Origin: CAYUJH01 sp964394585
GTDB lineage: Bacteria; Bacteroidota; Bacteroidia; Cytophagales; Flammeovirgaceae
Assembly (NCBI GenBank): GCA_964394585.1
Contig: CAYMYI010000096.1
Location: 1 to 16,920 of the forward strand
Reading direction: 5' to 3'
DNA: 16,920 bases
The notes under the pieces are model-generated. The model ran no database searches and was not told the DNA's origin. It saw nothing but the letters and a program-made list of their open reading frames with translations. The position numbers were made by a program, and so were the translations under genes. Shown one piece after another: positions 1 to 5,550 of the stretch. Positions within the stretch are counted from its first letter, which is position 1. Every line of letters starts with the position of its first letter.

Positions 1-170
1 TCCATTATTCTAAATTAACCAAAAATTCCCATTCCTCTTAATTATAGGTATAAAACAATTGCATTTATTAATATGGAAAAAGGCTAGACAATTTTGAATA
101 GCTTTACGCCTATAAAATACCCTTTACCTGTTACTTTTTGAAGTATTCCCTTCTTCTTGTGGATAATACC

Positions 171-767
171 ATGAAGCTCAGCGCCCATATTCTTTGGGTT
201 TATGTTGCCTGGTTTGCCAACATAACTACTCTAAAGGGGCAATCGCACTTTGAACCCGAAGAACCCACGCAATGCATAGGAATCATGGTAGGGTACGGTG
301 TAAGAGAACAAATCACCGGTAGCCAACCCTACCAGTACGAGGTTCGTTTTTTCACGATTCAATATCATCGTACATTTCTACAAAAAAAAGCCACCAGTAT
401 AGAACTAAGCATTCAGCCGCAATACAACCTGACCCGCTACAAGTACGACAGTTTCTCCAACGAAATACGCAAGGGGTATGAATATGGAGTAAACTTGGGC
501 ATTTTAATTCGGCAACGAACACAACACCTAAGCTTTTATGGGCTACTTTCTTCTGGGCCACATTACATATCCGGAGCGCCGAAACGTCAATCGAAAGGAT
601 TCATCTTTTCCGATAATATCGCTTTAGGAATTACCCTGCGGCTGTACCAAACCCTATTTTTCGATTTCCGGGCAGGTTTTCGGCATGTTAGCAATGCCGG
701 CATTCGTCCACCTAACGGCGGGTTGAACAACTTGTTATTTAGCGGTGGGTTTATCGTGCATTTATAA
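171..767 (+). CDS. PagL-like acyloxyacyl hydrolase / outer-membrane beta-barrel
   Basis: A 198-residue exported protein. I start it at the ATG at 171 because a hydrophobic signal-like stretch follows directly (residues 4-22); a TTG at 138 in the same frame would add 11 residues that spoil it. The body has alternating hydrophobic/polar segments rich in Tyr and Phe and ends in Leu after a final strand, as in outer-membrane barrels. The C-terminal block His172-x-Ser174-Asn175-Ala-Gly, then Pro-Asn182-Gly-Gly-Leu-Asn186, matches the signature of the lipid A 3-O-deacylase PagL family (His126, Ser128, Asn129 and Asn136 in the Pseudomonas enzyme). PagL's catalytic Glu140 falls at Asn186 here. PagL removes a 3-O acyl chain from lipid A in the outer membrane; whether this copy is active is uncertain. 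A 144-nt gap separates it from the sigma factor gene downstream. Confidence 0.72.
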   Translation: MKLSAHILWVYVAWFANITTLKGQSHFEPEEPTQCIGIMVGYGVREQITGSQPYQYEVRFFTIQYHRTFLQKKATSIELSIQPQYNLTRYKYDSFSNEIRKGYEYGVNLGILIRQRTQHLSFYGLLSSGPHYISGAPKRQSKGFIFSDNIALGITLRLYQTLFFDFRAGFRHVSNAGIRPPNGGLNNLLFSGGFIVHL

Positions 768-911
768 AATAGAACCCCGTTACTCTCCTATAGTGTTAAC
801 TGAAGATTTTATTTTTTTGAATGATGAGGCAACCCTTTTGGGTACTTTGTACGTGTTGGGGAAAGCAAATCATGCAAAGGCAAATTCTGACTTCAAAACA
901 TTAGACCTAAC

Positions 912-1478
912 GTGGAGGAAATCTCTGATAAGAAGCTCGCTTCGATACTAAAAGGCTGCCGAAAGAAAAAGCGTAAGGCGCAAAAAGAGCTTTACATGCT
1001 TTTTTATAATTATGCAATGAGTGTAGCACTGCGCTATGCAAGCCACAACATGGAGGCACAGGAAATTACAAACGATGCGTTTTTGAAGGTTTTCACCAAG
1101 ATAGCATTGTATAGCGATGACCGCTCCTTTAAAGGATGGCTTCGACGCATCGTGATTAACACGGCGATTGACTACCACCGAAAAAGCCTAAAGTTTTCGC
1201 ACCAAAAGGATATCGAAGAAGCCCATTCGGTGCATACCTCTGAGGCTACCCTAAGCCGCCTTTCAGAACAGGAACTGTTAACGCAGGTACAGGCGTTGCC
1301 CCCTGCCTACCGCACCATTTTCAACCTCTATGCAATTGAGGGGTACAAACACGAAGAAATAGCAAAGCAACTCGGTATTACCATAGGTACTTCCAAATCG
1401 AATTTGGCAAAAGCCCGAGCAAAGCTCAAAGAAATGATATCACTTCATGCACAAGAACGAAGCTACACAGAGTTATGA
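912..1478 (+). CDS. ECF-family RNA polymerase sigma factor
   Basis: A 188-residue sigma-70 family protein of group IV (ECF). Region 2 spans about residues 24-92, with the core-binding and -10 recognition helices around Asn54-Asp-Ala-Phe and Phe73-Lys-Gly-Trp-Leu. Region 4 spans about 118-178, with Leu129-Pro-Pro-Ala-Tyr-Arg and a helix-turn-helix at 146-170 (Gly-Tyr-Lys-His-Glu-Glu-Ile-Ala). There is no region 1 or 3. The start is a GTG: the same frame has a TGA at 888-890, and the next ATG would cut into region 2. The stop overlaps the next gene's start as ATGA, so the two are translationally coupled. That neighbour is the likely anti-sigma partner. The sigma factor would direct RNA polymerase to promoters of an envelope-related regulon; its targets cannot be read from this window. 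Confidence 0.93.
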   Translation: MEEISDKKLASILKGCRKKKRKAQKELYMLFYNYAMSVALRYASHNMEAQEITNDAFLKVFTKIALYSDDRSFKGWLRRIVINTAIDYHRKSLKFSHQKDIEEAHSVHTSEATLSRLSEQELLTQVQALPPAYRTIFNLYAIEGYKHEEIAKQLGITIGTSKSNLAKARAKLKEMISLHAQERSYTEL

Positions 1479-2977
1479 AAGAACAGGATTTTGATAAAAA
1501 AATGCGCGACAGGCTGGAGAATTACCAACCCTCCTTGCACGATACGCATAAAACGATGGGGTGGGCAGCTTTGGAAAGCCAACTACCTGCTACCCCGTGG
1601 CAACGCTTTTGGGGCGCTACATCCAAATGGTTGTGGATTCCTGCCTTAGTGCTGCTGAGTGTTGGCAATATTTACTGGGGCTGGTGGCACCACGACCTCC
1701 ACCATGCAGACCGCGCAGCCATGCTGCTTACACTCCAAACCATGCAACTAAAAATCGACTCGCTGCAACATTCGATACAAACGGCAGCGCCTCCATCGCA
1801 AAAAGATACCATCTACATCTGGCAGTATCTGCCCCAAGCCTATGGCAACGCATCACAGAATGGGAAACAGTATGCAGGCTTCACCTATTTTGGCAGCACT
1901 GCTCGTAATACCAACCGAATGCAGCTCAACGCTAGCAATTCTGGGCTATTGAGCACTACAAGCGTTGCCCCATCGGCTACTTATACGCCTTTGGTAAGCG
2001 CTACCGGCAGCCAATCTTCCGCTGGAGGAAATAATGCACTCCGCAAACAAAGGGATGAAGGAACTTCCACATCCGATTCCCTTACACATACCCTAGAAAC
2101 TCATGTACAGAAAAGTACTTCGGTCAAAGAAAAGGCTGGTTCAAACGAGTTAACTACATCACCGCTGGCACTCTTAAAGCGCATTCCGTTTTTTCAACCC
2201 GATTCTTTGCCACCCCTTCCTGCCGTGGAGGCTTCTTTGCTTCCGATGCCCGAGCAAATGCCTACCTCTACCTCTCGATTTGGGCAAGCACTTGGGCAAT
2301 TGCTTCCGAGCCACGCGCGCTGGGGACTTACTTTTGGAAGTAGCTTTGGCAAGCCTATGCAAGGAGAAGCCTACCCTATCCCCTCTTTGGGTATTCAAAC
2401 AGAGTTTTGGTATGGCGAGCGTTGGCGATTAAATATGGGGCTACTTTACCAAAAAAGAACGTATGAATTATATGAAGTATACGAAGGAGATTATGCCGAA
2501 GGATTTATCCGACGGTTTCCCGGTTTAGAAACTTACGACCGAGGCGATTATATCGAAACGATTGAGTCAATCCATCACCGGCTTCAAGTACCGTTGCAAA
2601 TTCGCTACGTTTTACCCATTCATTCGGGGCGTTTTCAATGGTTTGTAGGGGCAGGTGTTGTTAACACACTAGGCATAAATCAACAGTTTGAATACCGATT
2701 TGAAGAAGAAGATGATGATGATGATGATGATGATGACGACGACGATGATGATGACGACAGAGGCAACTCCGGAGAGTTTCCCTTTTTGCGTACAGAAGGA
2801 AATTGGCAGTTTTGGAGTGGTACAGGAGAGTTTACCGTTGGGGTGGAGTACTCACCTAGCACAGATTGGCACTTGCAACTGAGCACTTATTACCAACACG
2901 AGTTTTCAGCGACTAACTACGAGCGTAATAAGTTCCGTACGGTAGGGCTTCGCTTCTCGATACTTCGAGGAAGATAA
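1475..2977 (+). CDS. Anti-sigma-like N-terminus fused to an outer-membrane beta-barrel, with poly-Asp loop
   Basis: A 500-residue multi-part protein, partner of the ECF sigma factor it overlaps. Residues 1-48 are charged, with a Trp30-x-x-Leu-x-x-x-Leu stretch, like the short cytoplasmic tails of Bacteroidota anti-sigma-type proteins. Residues about 52-71 form one membrane helix. Residues 75-105 are helical and may be a short coiled coil. Residues 110-280 are a low-complexity linker rich in Ser, Thr, Ala, Gln and Pro. Residues 281-500 have the alternating aromatic/polar strands and Gly-Leu-x-Phe ending of a PorT-type outer-membrane barrel. A predicted loop carries three Glu then 16 Asp (residues 410-428). 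Read literally, one chain crosses the inner membrane, spans the periplasm and ends in the outer membrane. The sigma-inhibitory function is inferred from gene order and the N-terminus; I recognise no classical zinc anti-sigma motif. Confidence 0.72.
   Translation: MKEQDFDKKMRDRLENYQPSLHDTHKTMGWAALESQLPATPWQRFWGATSKWLWIPALVLLSVGNIYWGWWHHDLHHADRAAMLLTLQTMQLKIDSLQHSIQTAAPPSQKDTIYIWQYLPQAYGNASQNGKQYAGFTYFGSTARNTNRMQLNASNSGLLSTTSVAPSATYTPLVSATGSQSSAGGNNALRKQRDEGTSTSDSLTHTLETHVQKSTSVKEKAGSNELTTSPLALLKRIPFFQPDSLPPLPAVEASLLPMPEQMPTSTSRFGQALGQLLPSHARWGLTFGSSFGKPMQGEAYPIPSLGIQTEFWYGERWRLNMGLLYQKRTYELYEVYEGDYAEGFIRRFPGLETYDRGDYIETIESIHHRLQVPLQIRYVLPIHSGRFQWFVGAGVVNTLGINQQFEYRFEEEDDDDDDDDDDDDDDDDRGNSGEFPFLRTEGNWQFWSGTGEFTVGVEYSPSTDWHLQLSTYYQHEFSATNYERNKFRTVGLRFSILRGR
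2702..2758 (+). repeat. GAT/GAC trinucleotide tract coding poly-Asp
   Basis: Three GAA codons lead into 16 consecutive Asp codons (8 GAT, 3 GAC, 3 GAT, 2 GAC). The uninterrupted eight-fold GAT stretch is a microsatellite that can gain or lose units while staying in frame. The mixture of GAT and GAC suggests the acidic run is also kept by selection at protein level. Confidence 0.9.
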
Positions 2978-3014
2978 CTCATGCCTTAAAGGGATATTTG
3001 CCTATTGGCGCATA

Positions 3015-3034
3015 AATGTCGTAGCAATGTCGTA
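3015..3034. repeat. 9-bp direct repeat spaced one helical turn, upstream of the XRE gene
   Basis: AATGTCGTA occurs at 3015-3023 and again at 3026-3034, an 11-bp period that puts both copies on the same face of the helix. The second copy sits where a -33 element would lie relative to the -7 box at 3056. It is a candidate regulator site, possibly for autoregulation by the XRE protein; no binding evidence exists. Confidence 0.45.
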
Positions 3035-3055
3035 CCACCATAGTGAGGCAACCAC

Positions 3056-3063
3056 TAGCTTTG
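3056..3063 (+). promoter_or_regulatory. Candidate Bacteroidota -7 box for the XRE gene
   Basis: TAGCTTTG fits TAnnTTTG exactly and lies 42 nt before the ATG at 3106. There is no TTG at the expected -33 position; the direct repeat at 3015-3034 takes that place, which would fit an activated or regulated promoter. Its first two bases fall within a small inverted repeat, TAGTG (3041-3045) and CACTA (3053-3057). Confidence 0.45.
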
Positions 3064-3064
3064 G

Positions 3065-3097
3065 AGGTATCAAAACAGATGTTTCATTAAGATACCT
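3065..3097 (+). repeat. Inverted repeat in the 5' leader of the XRE gene
   Basis: AGGTATC at 3065-3071 is perfectly complementary to GATACCT at 3091-3097, with a 19-nt spacer, just before the ATG. It could act as an operator or as an RNA hairpin near the ribosome site. The arms are short, so chance is not excluded. Confidence 0.4.
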
Positions 3098-3105
3098 TAT
3101 CCCCA

Positions 3106-3678
3106 ATGAATACCTCAACAATCGGAAGCCGACTCAAACAGATTAGAACCCAAAAAGGATATTCGCAAGAGCAACTTGCCGACCTAACAAAGCTCAGCAT
3201 ACGCACCATCCAACGCATTGAAAATGGGGAAACTTCCCCTCGTGGCGATTCCCTTCAGCGTTTGTGCCGTGCCTTGGAGATTGCGCCCGAAGCACTCATC
3301 GATTGGCAACTTACCGAAGACCCTGCCGTGGAGCGGCTGCTCACACTCACGCAGTGTAGTTTTCTTGTGTTCCCTTTGCTAAGCATTATTATCCCAATGG
3401 GGATTTGGGTATTACAAAAAGATAAAGTGAAAGGCATTAACGAAATGGGAAAAGCTATCGTAAACTTTCAGATTTCATGGAATCTCACCTTCTTTTTAGT
3501 CGCCTTTCTGGTAGCCTTCTTAAAAATAGTTCACGTATTTTCACTGCCTCCCTCCTACTTTTTGGCGTCAATCGGTCTTTTCTATTTATATAATTTTGGA
3601 GTGATTATGTGGAACTTCAAGAGGCTTGTACCCTCTAATGGCACGTGGTACAAGCCAAGTTTGCCTCTTATACGGTAG
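3106..3678 (+). CDS. XRE-family HTH regulator with C-terminal DUF4870-like membrane domain
   Basis: A 190-residue protein. Residues 7-62 are a textbook Cro/CI-type helix-turn-helix (Gly-Ser-Arg-Leu-Lys-Gln-Ile-Arg, then Ser-Gln-Glu-Gln-Leu-Ala and the recognition helix ending Arg-Ile-Glu-Asn-Gly). Residues about 80-170 are membrane-embedded, with helices near 84-102, 120-142 and 148-168. The charged turn Lys105-Asp-Lys-Val-Lys-Gly-Ile-Asn-Glu-Met-Gly-Lys resembles the DUF4870 (Tic20-like) family. The protein should therefore be a DNA-binding regulator anchored in the inner membrane, perhaps passing on a membrane signal; the ligand and targets are unknown. Such fusions recur in Bacteroidota. 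Its stop codon is immediately followed by the stop of the bilin reductase gene on the other strand, leaving no room for a terminator. Confidence 0.88.
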   Translation: MNTSTIGSRLKQIRTQKGYSQEQLADLTKLSIRTIQRIENGETSPRGDSLQRLCRALEIAPEALIDWQLTEDPAVERLLTLTQCSFLVFPLLSIIIPMGIWVLQKDKVKGINEMGKAIVNFQISWNLTFFLVAFLVAFLKIVHVFSLPPSYFLASIGLFYLYNFGVIMWNFKRLVPSNGTWYKPSLPLIR

Positions 3679-4413
3679 TTACGCACGCCCAAACGTATCG
3701 GAGAATAAAAACTCGGCATTGTAACGTTTTCCCAAGGTTTCGCCAAAGTAGACTAAGTACGGATTGCGGCGGTCTTCCACAGCGCGGGGTGCTTGGTTGT
3801 AACTCTGATGCCACGCCCTTACCGCAGCTTCGCGTTCGGCACTTACCGGGCTAATATGTTGAGTACGTTCCCAATAGCGTTCTATGTATGCCTTCCAAAG
3901 AGCTACCAATGGCGAAAGTTCAATAGCAGTTATTCCGGTGGAAAGGCATGCATGCACCCCAAGGTAACGGGTACTCCAACTTAGTTTGCGTTCAAACGCA
4001 GGGGCTATCGATAGGCTTTCTTGGTGCAAATCGGCAAAAGGCGTTATCCATTGGTTAGCATAGTTTTTTTCGTGAGGAAACAGGGGCATCGCATCGATAA
4101 CGGCAATGCGCAGCTTATCGGCACCTACCACAAAGTCGCTAGCAAAAATGGGGGCATCGTAGCAGTCGTGCGGGTACACTACCCAGTTAAATGTGCTGAT
4201 TCTGCCTTCGGAAAACAAACGTGTATACCGAATAAGCCGAAAAACAGGGTGTGTCCACGCTTTACTTTCCATCCAAACGGTTTGCCCTTTCCACTCATTT
4301 TCGAGGTAGTTCAGCCCTTGAGGCAATTCTAAAGGGGTTGCCCCTTTCGGGATGCCTAGTTGAAAAGCGATTTGTGCAAGCTCTTCAAGGTAATCGGTAT
4401 TTTTAGAATCCAT
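3679..4413 (-). CDS. Ferredoxin-dependent bilin reductase family protein (PcyA/PebA/PebS/HY2-like)
   Basis: A 244-residue protein, the usual length for this family (cyanobacterial PcyA is about 248). It aligns by eye with Synechocystis PcyA. The N-terminal block Leu30-Pro...Leu-x-Tyr-x-Glu and Pro56-x-Phe-Arg is shared, as is the core Tyr80-Pro...Pro88-Ile-Phe...Asp93-x-Val-x-Gly followed by Ala104-Val-Ile-Asp-Ala-Met-Pro. The C-terminal Phe223-Gly-Glu-x-x-x-x-Arg-Tyr...Leu-Phe matches too. Asp93 corresponds to the catalytic Asp105 of PcyA. PcyA His88 falls at Asn76; from memory, Asn here is found in PebA/PebS-type enzymes. Glu213/Asp214 sit where PcyA has Asp220/Lys221. The family reduces biliverdin IXa to phytobilins with electrons from ferredoxin, without flavin. 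No heme oxygenase, phytochrome or phycobiliprotein gene is in the window, so substrate and product are open. The family call is firm; the exact reaction is not. Confidence 0.8.
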   Translation of the reverse strand: MDSKNTDYLEELAQIAFQLGIPKGATPLELPQGLNYLENEWKGQTVWMESKAWTHPVFRLIRYTRLFSEGRISTFNWVVYPHDCYDAPIFASDFVVGADKLRIAVIDAMPLFPHEKNYANQWITPFADLHQESLSIAPAFERKLSWSTRYLGVHACLSTGITAIELSPLVALWKAYIERYWERTQHISPVSAEREAAVRAWHQSYNQAPRAVEDRRNPYLVYFGETLGKRYNAEFLFSDTFGRA

Positions 4414-4417
4414 GCAA

Positions 4418-4425
4418 CAAAACTA
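4418..4425 (-). promoter_or_regulatory. Possible -7 box for the bilin reductase gene
   Basis: On the minus strand this reads TAGTTTTG, an exact TAnnTTTG match, only 4 nt before the ATG at 4413. If used, the transcript would be leaderless or nearly so. I see no -33 TTG at the right distance, and the match could be chance. Confidence 0.3.
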
Positions 4426-4478
4426 GTATTTGCGTGTAAAGAAGAACTCTGCTAACTTAAAACCAAAAATTATTGGAT

Positions 4479-5462
4479 ATGCGAGAGGCTTCCATTTATA
4501 CATTCCGTTTCAATTTTGTGAATGATAGCAACTTGGTGAAAAGCGTAGTAGGGCAAATCGGCCGGGTTAACCGTGATGGCGTTATTTTAGGCACCGAACG
4601 CATTTTTTATGAAGATATTTATAAAGTCGATTACTTCCATAATAATGTAGTGATTGCCCTGTATCCCTTCCCTACGGTGAGTCGGGAAATTTCGGAGCGG
4701 TTTATCCCGAAGCACTCCACCCTTGTAGTGCGCGTGCGCCAATACCCTGAAGACCTCACCTCAGTGATTAACCAGCGGATTTCAGGGCTAAAAATCGCTG
4801 AACGCCTCGCAGGGATGACAAAAGAAGAACGTAAACACTTTTTCCAAAAAATGAACTGCCCCCAGTGCGATGCGAGCATCGACCTCACAGACTTAGTGAA
4901 AACACCGTATATCTATTGTATGTATTGCGAATCGTTGTTCGATAAACACGGATACCTTGCCCCAGGAGGCAATGCGTATAAAACCTGCCCCGAAACCGGA
5001 TTTTTTGATCGAATTGGCGAACATACCGATTTCCAAATGTACTATTTGTATAAAGAAAGCAAGTTTTCTTCGCGAAAGTATTTTTGTAGCGATGCCTTAG
5101 CAGAACTGTTTTTTAAACAAAATGCCCTAAAAAACGCCGTTTTTGGAGTTGGCTTTTTTGTAAACGCATGGGATAAAATGCGCTCAGCTTCCAAACGACA
5201 CCCGGCATACGAATCGCTCACTGAAGGCAACGTACTTGCCATGCAGGGGAAAATGACTGAAGCCGACGAACACTATTATAAAGTATTGCTTCGCCACCCC
5301 GACCATCCCGGTGTGCATTTGAACTACGCACTCGGCTATTTAAAGGTAGGAGAAGAAGAACGCGCCCTGAAACACTTGCGGAAATCGCTCGATGGCTGTG
5401 CCAACTATCAGCCCACGAAGGAAATACTCAAAAAATACACGTGGTCTGAAGAAGTAGACTGA
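4479..5462 (+). CDS. Uncharacterised zinc-ribbon and TPR protein
   Basis: A 327-residue soluble protein I do not recognise as a named family. I use the ATG at 4479 rather than the TTG two codons upstream. Residues 1-90 look like a beta-rich domain (Val-Gly-Gln-Ile-Gly-Arg-Val...Asp-Gly-Val-Ile-Leu), recalling small ligand- or lipid-binding beta domains. Cys127-x-x-Cys130 and Cys147-x-x-Cys150 form a plausible zinc ribbon. Cys170 and Cys203 flank a further small region. Residues about 243-310 hold two TPR-like helical pairs (Leu-x-x-Gly-Asn-x-Leu-Ala-x-x-Gly; Tyr-x-x-x-Leu-x-His-Pro-x-His-Pro; Leu-Asn-x-Ala-Leu-Gly-Tyr). There is no signal peptide. It is probably a cytoplasmic scaffold or metal-dependent adaptor. 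Only 65 nt separate it from the divergent bilin reductase, and 88 nt from the receptor-phosphatase downstream. Confidence 0.8.
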   Translation: MREASIYTFRFNFVNDSNLVKSVVGQIGRVNRDGVILGTERIFYEDIYKVDYFHNNVVIALYPFPTVSREISERFIPKHSTLVVRVRQYPEDLTSVINQRISGLKIAERLAGMTKEERKHFFQKMNCPQCDASIDLTDLVKTPYIYCMYCESLFDKHGYLAPGGNAYKTCPETGFFDRIGEHTDFQMYYLYKESKFSSRKYFCSDALAELFFKQNALKNAVFGVGFFVNAWDKMRSASKRHPAYESLTEGNVLAMQGKMTEADEHYYKVLLRHPDHPGVHLNYALGYLKVGEEERALKHLRKSLDGCANYQPTKEILKKYTWSEEVD

Positions 5463-5486
5463 CCAAACCTTTCCGAAAGATTTACA

Positions 5487-5515
5487 TTGCATTTACTCTA
5501 CAATCGTTTAATTTG
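5487..5515 (+). promoter_or_regulatory. Candidate promoter for the 7TMR-DISM/SpoIIE gene
   Basis: A TTG at 5487-5489 lies 18 nt before TTAATTTG at 5508-5515, close to the Bacteroidota layout of TTG, about 19 nt, then TAnnTTTG; one of the six fixed -7 positions differs. It leaves a 5' leader of roughly 30 nt before the ATG at 5551. Confidence 0.45.
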
Positions 5516-5550
5516 CGAAGCCATCTCCTTCCATCATATACTATTATATA

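Noticed and set aside
1..170. Search for a promoter or RNA gene before the PagL-like gene
   Set aside because: AT-rich sequence with no clear TTG/TAnnTTTG pair, tRNA fold or conserved frame that I can support.
745..951. Open frame of 68 codons between the PagL-like gene and the sigma factor
   Set aside because: It overlaps both neighbours, has no recognisable domain or start context, and looks like chance open frame in the intergenic region.
2680..2886. Open frames rich in poly-Ser (minus strand) and poly-Met (plus strand) over the Asp tract
   Set aside because: They are alternative readings of the GAT/GAC repeat; the plus-strand Asp frame belongs to a long gene with consistent domains.
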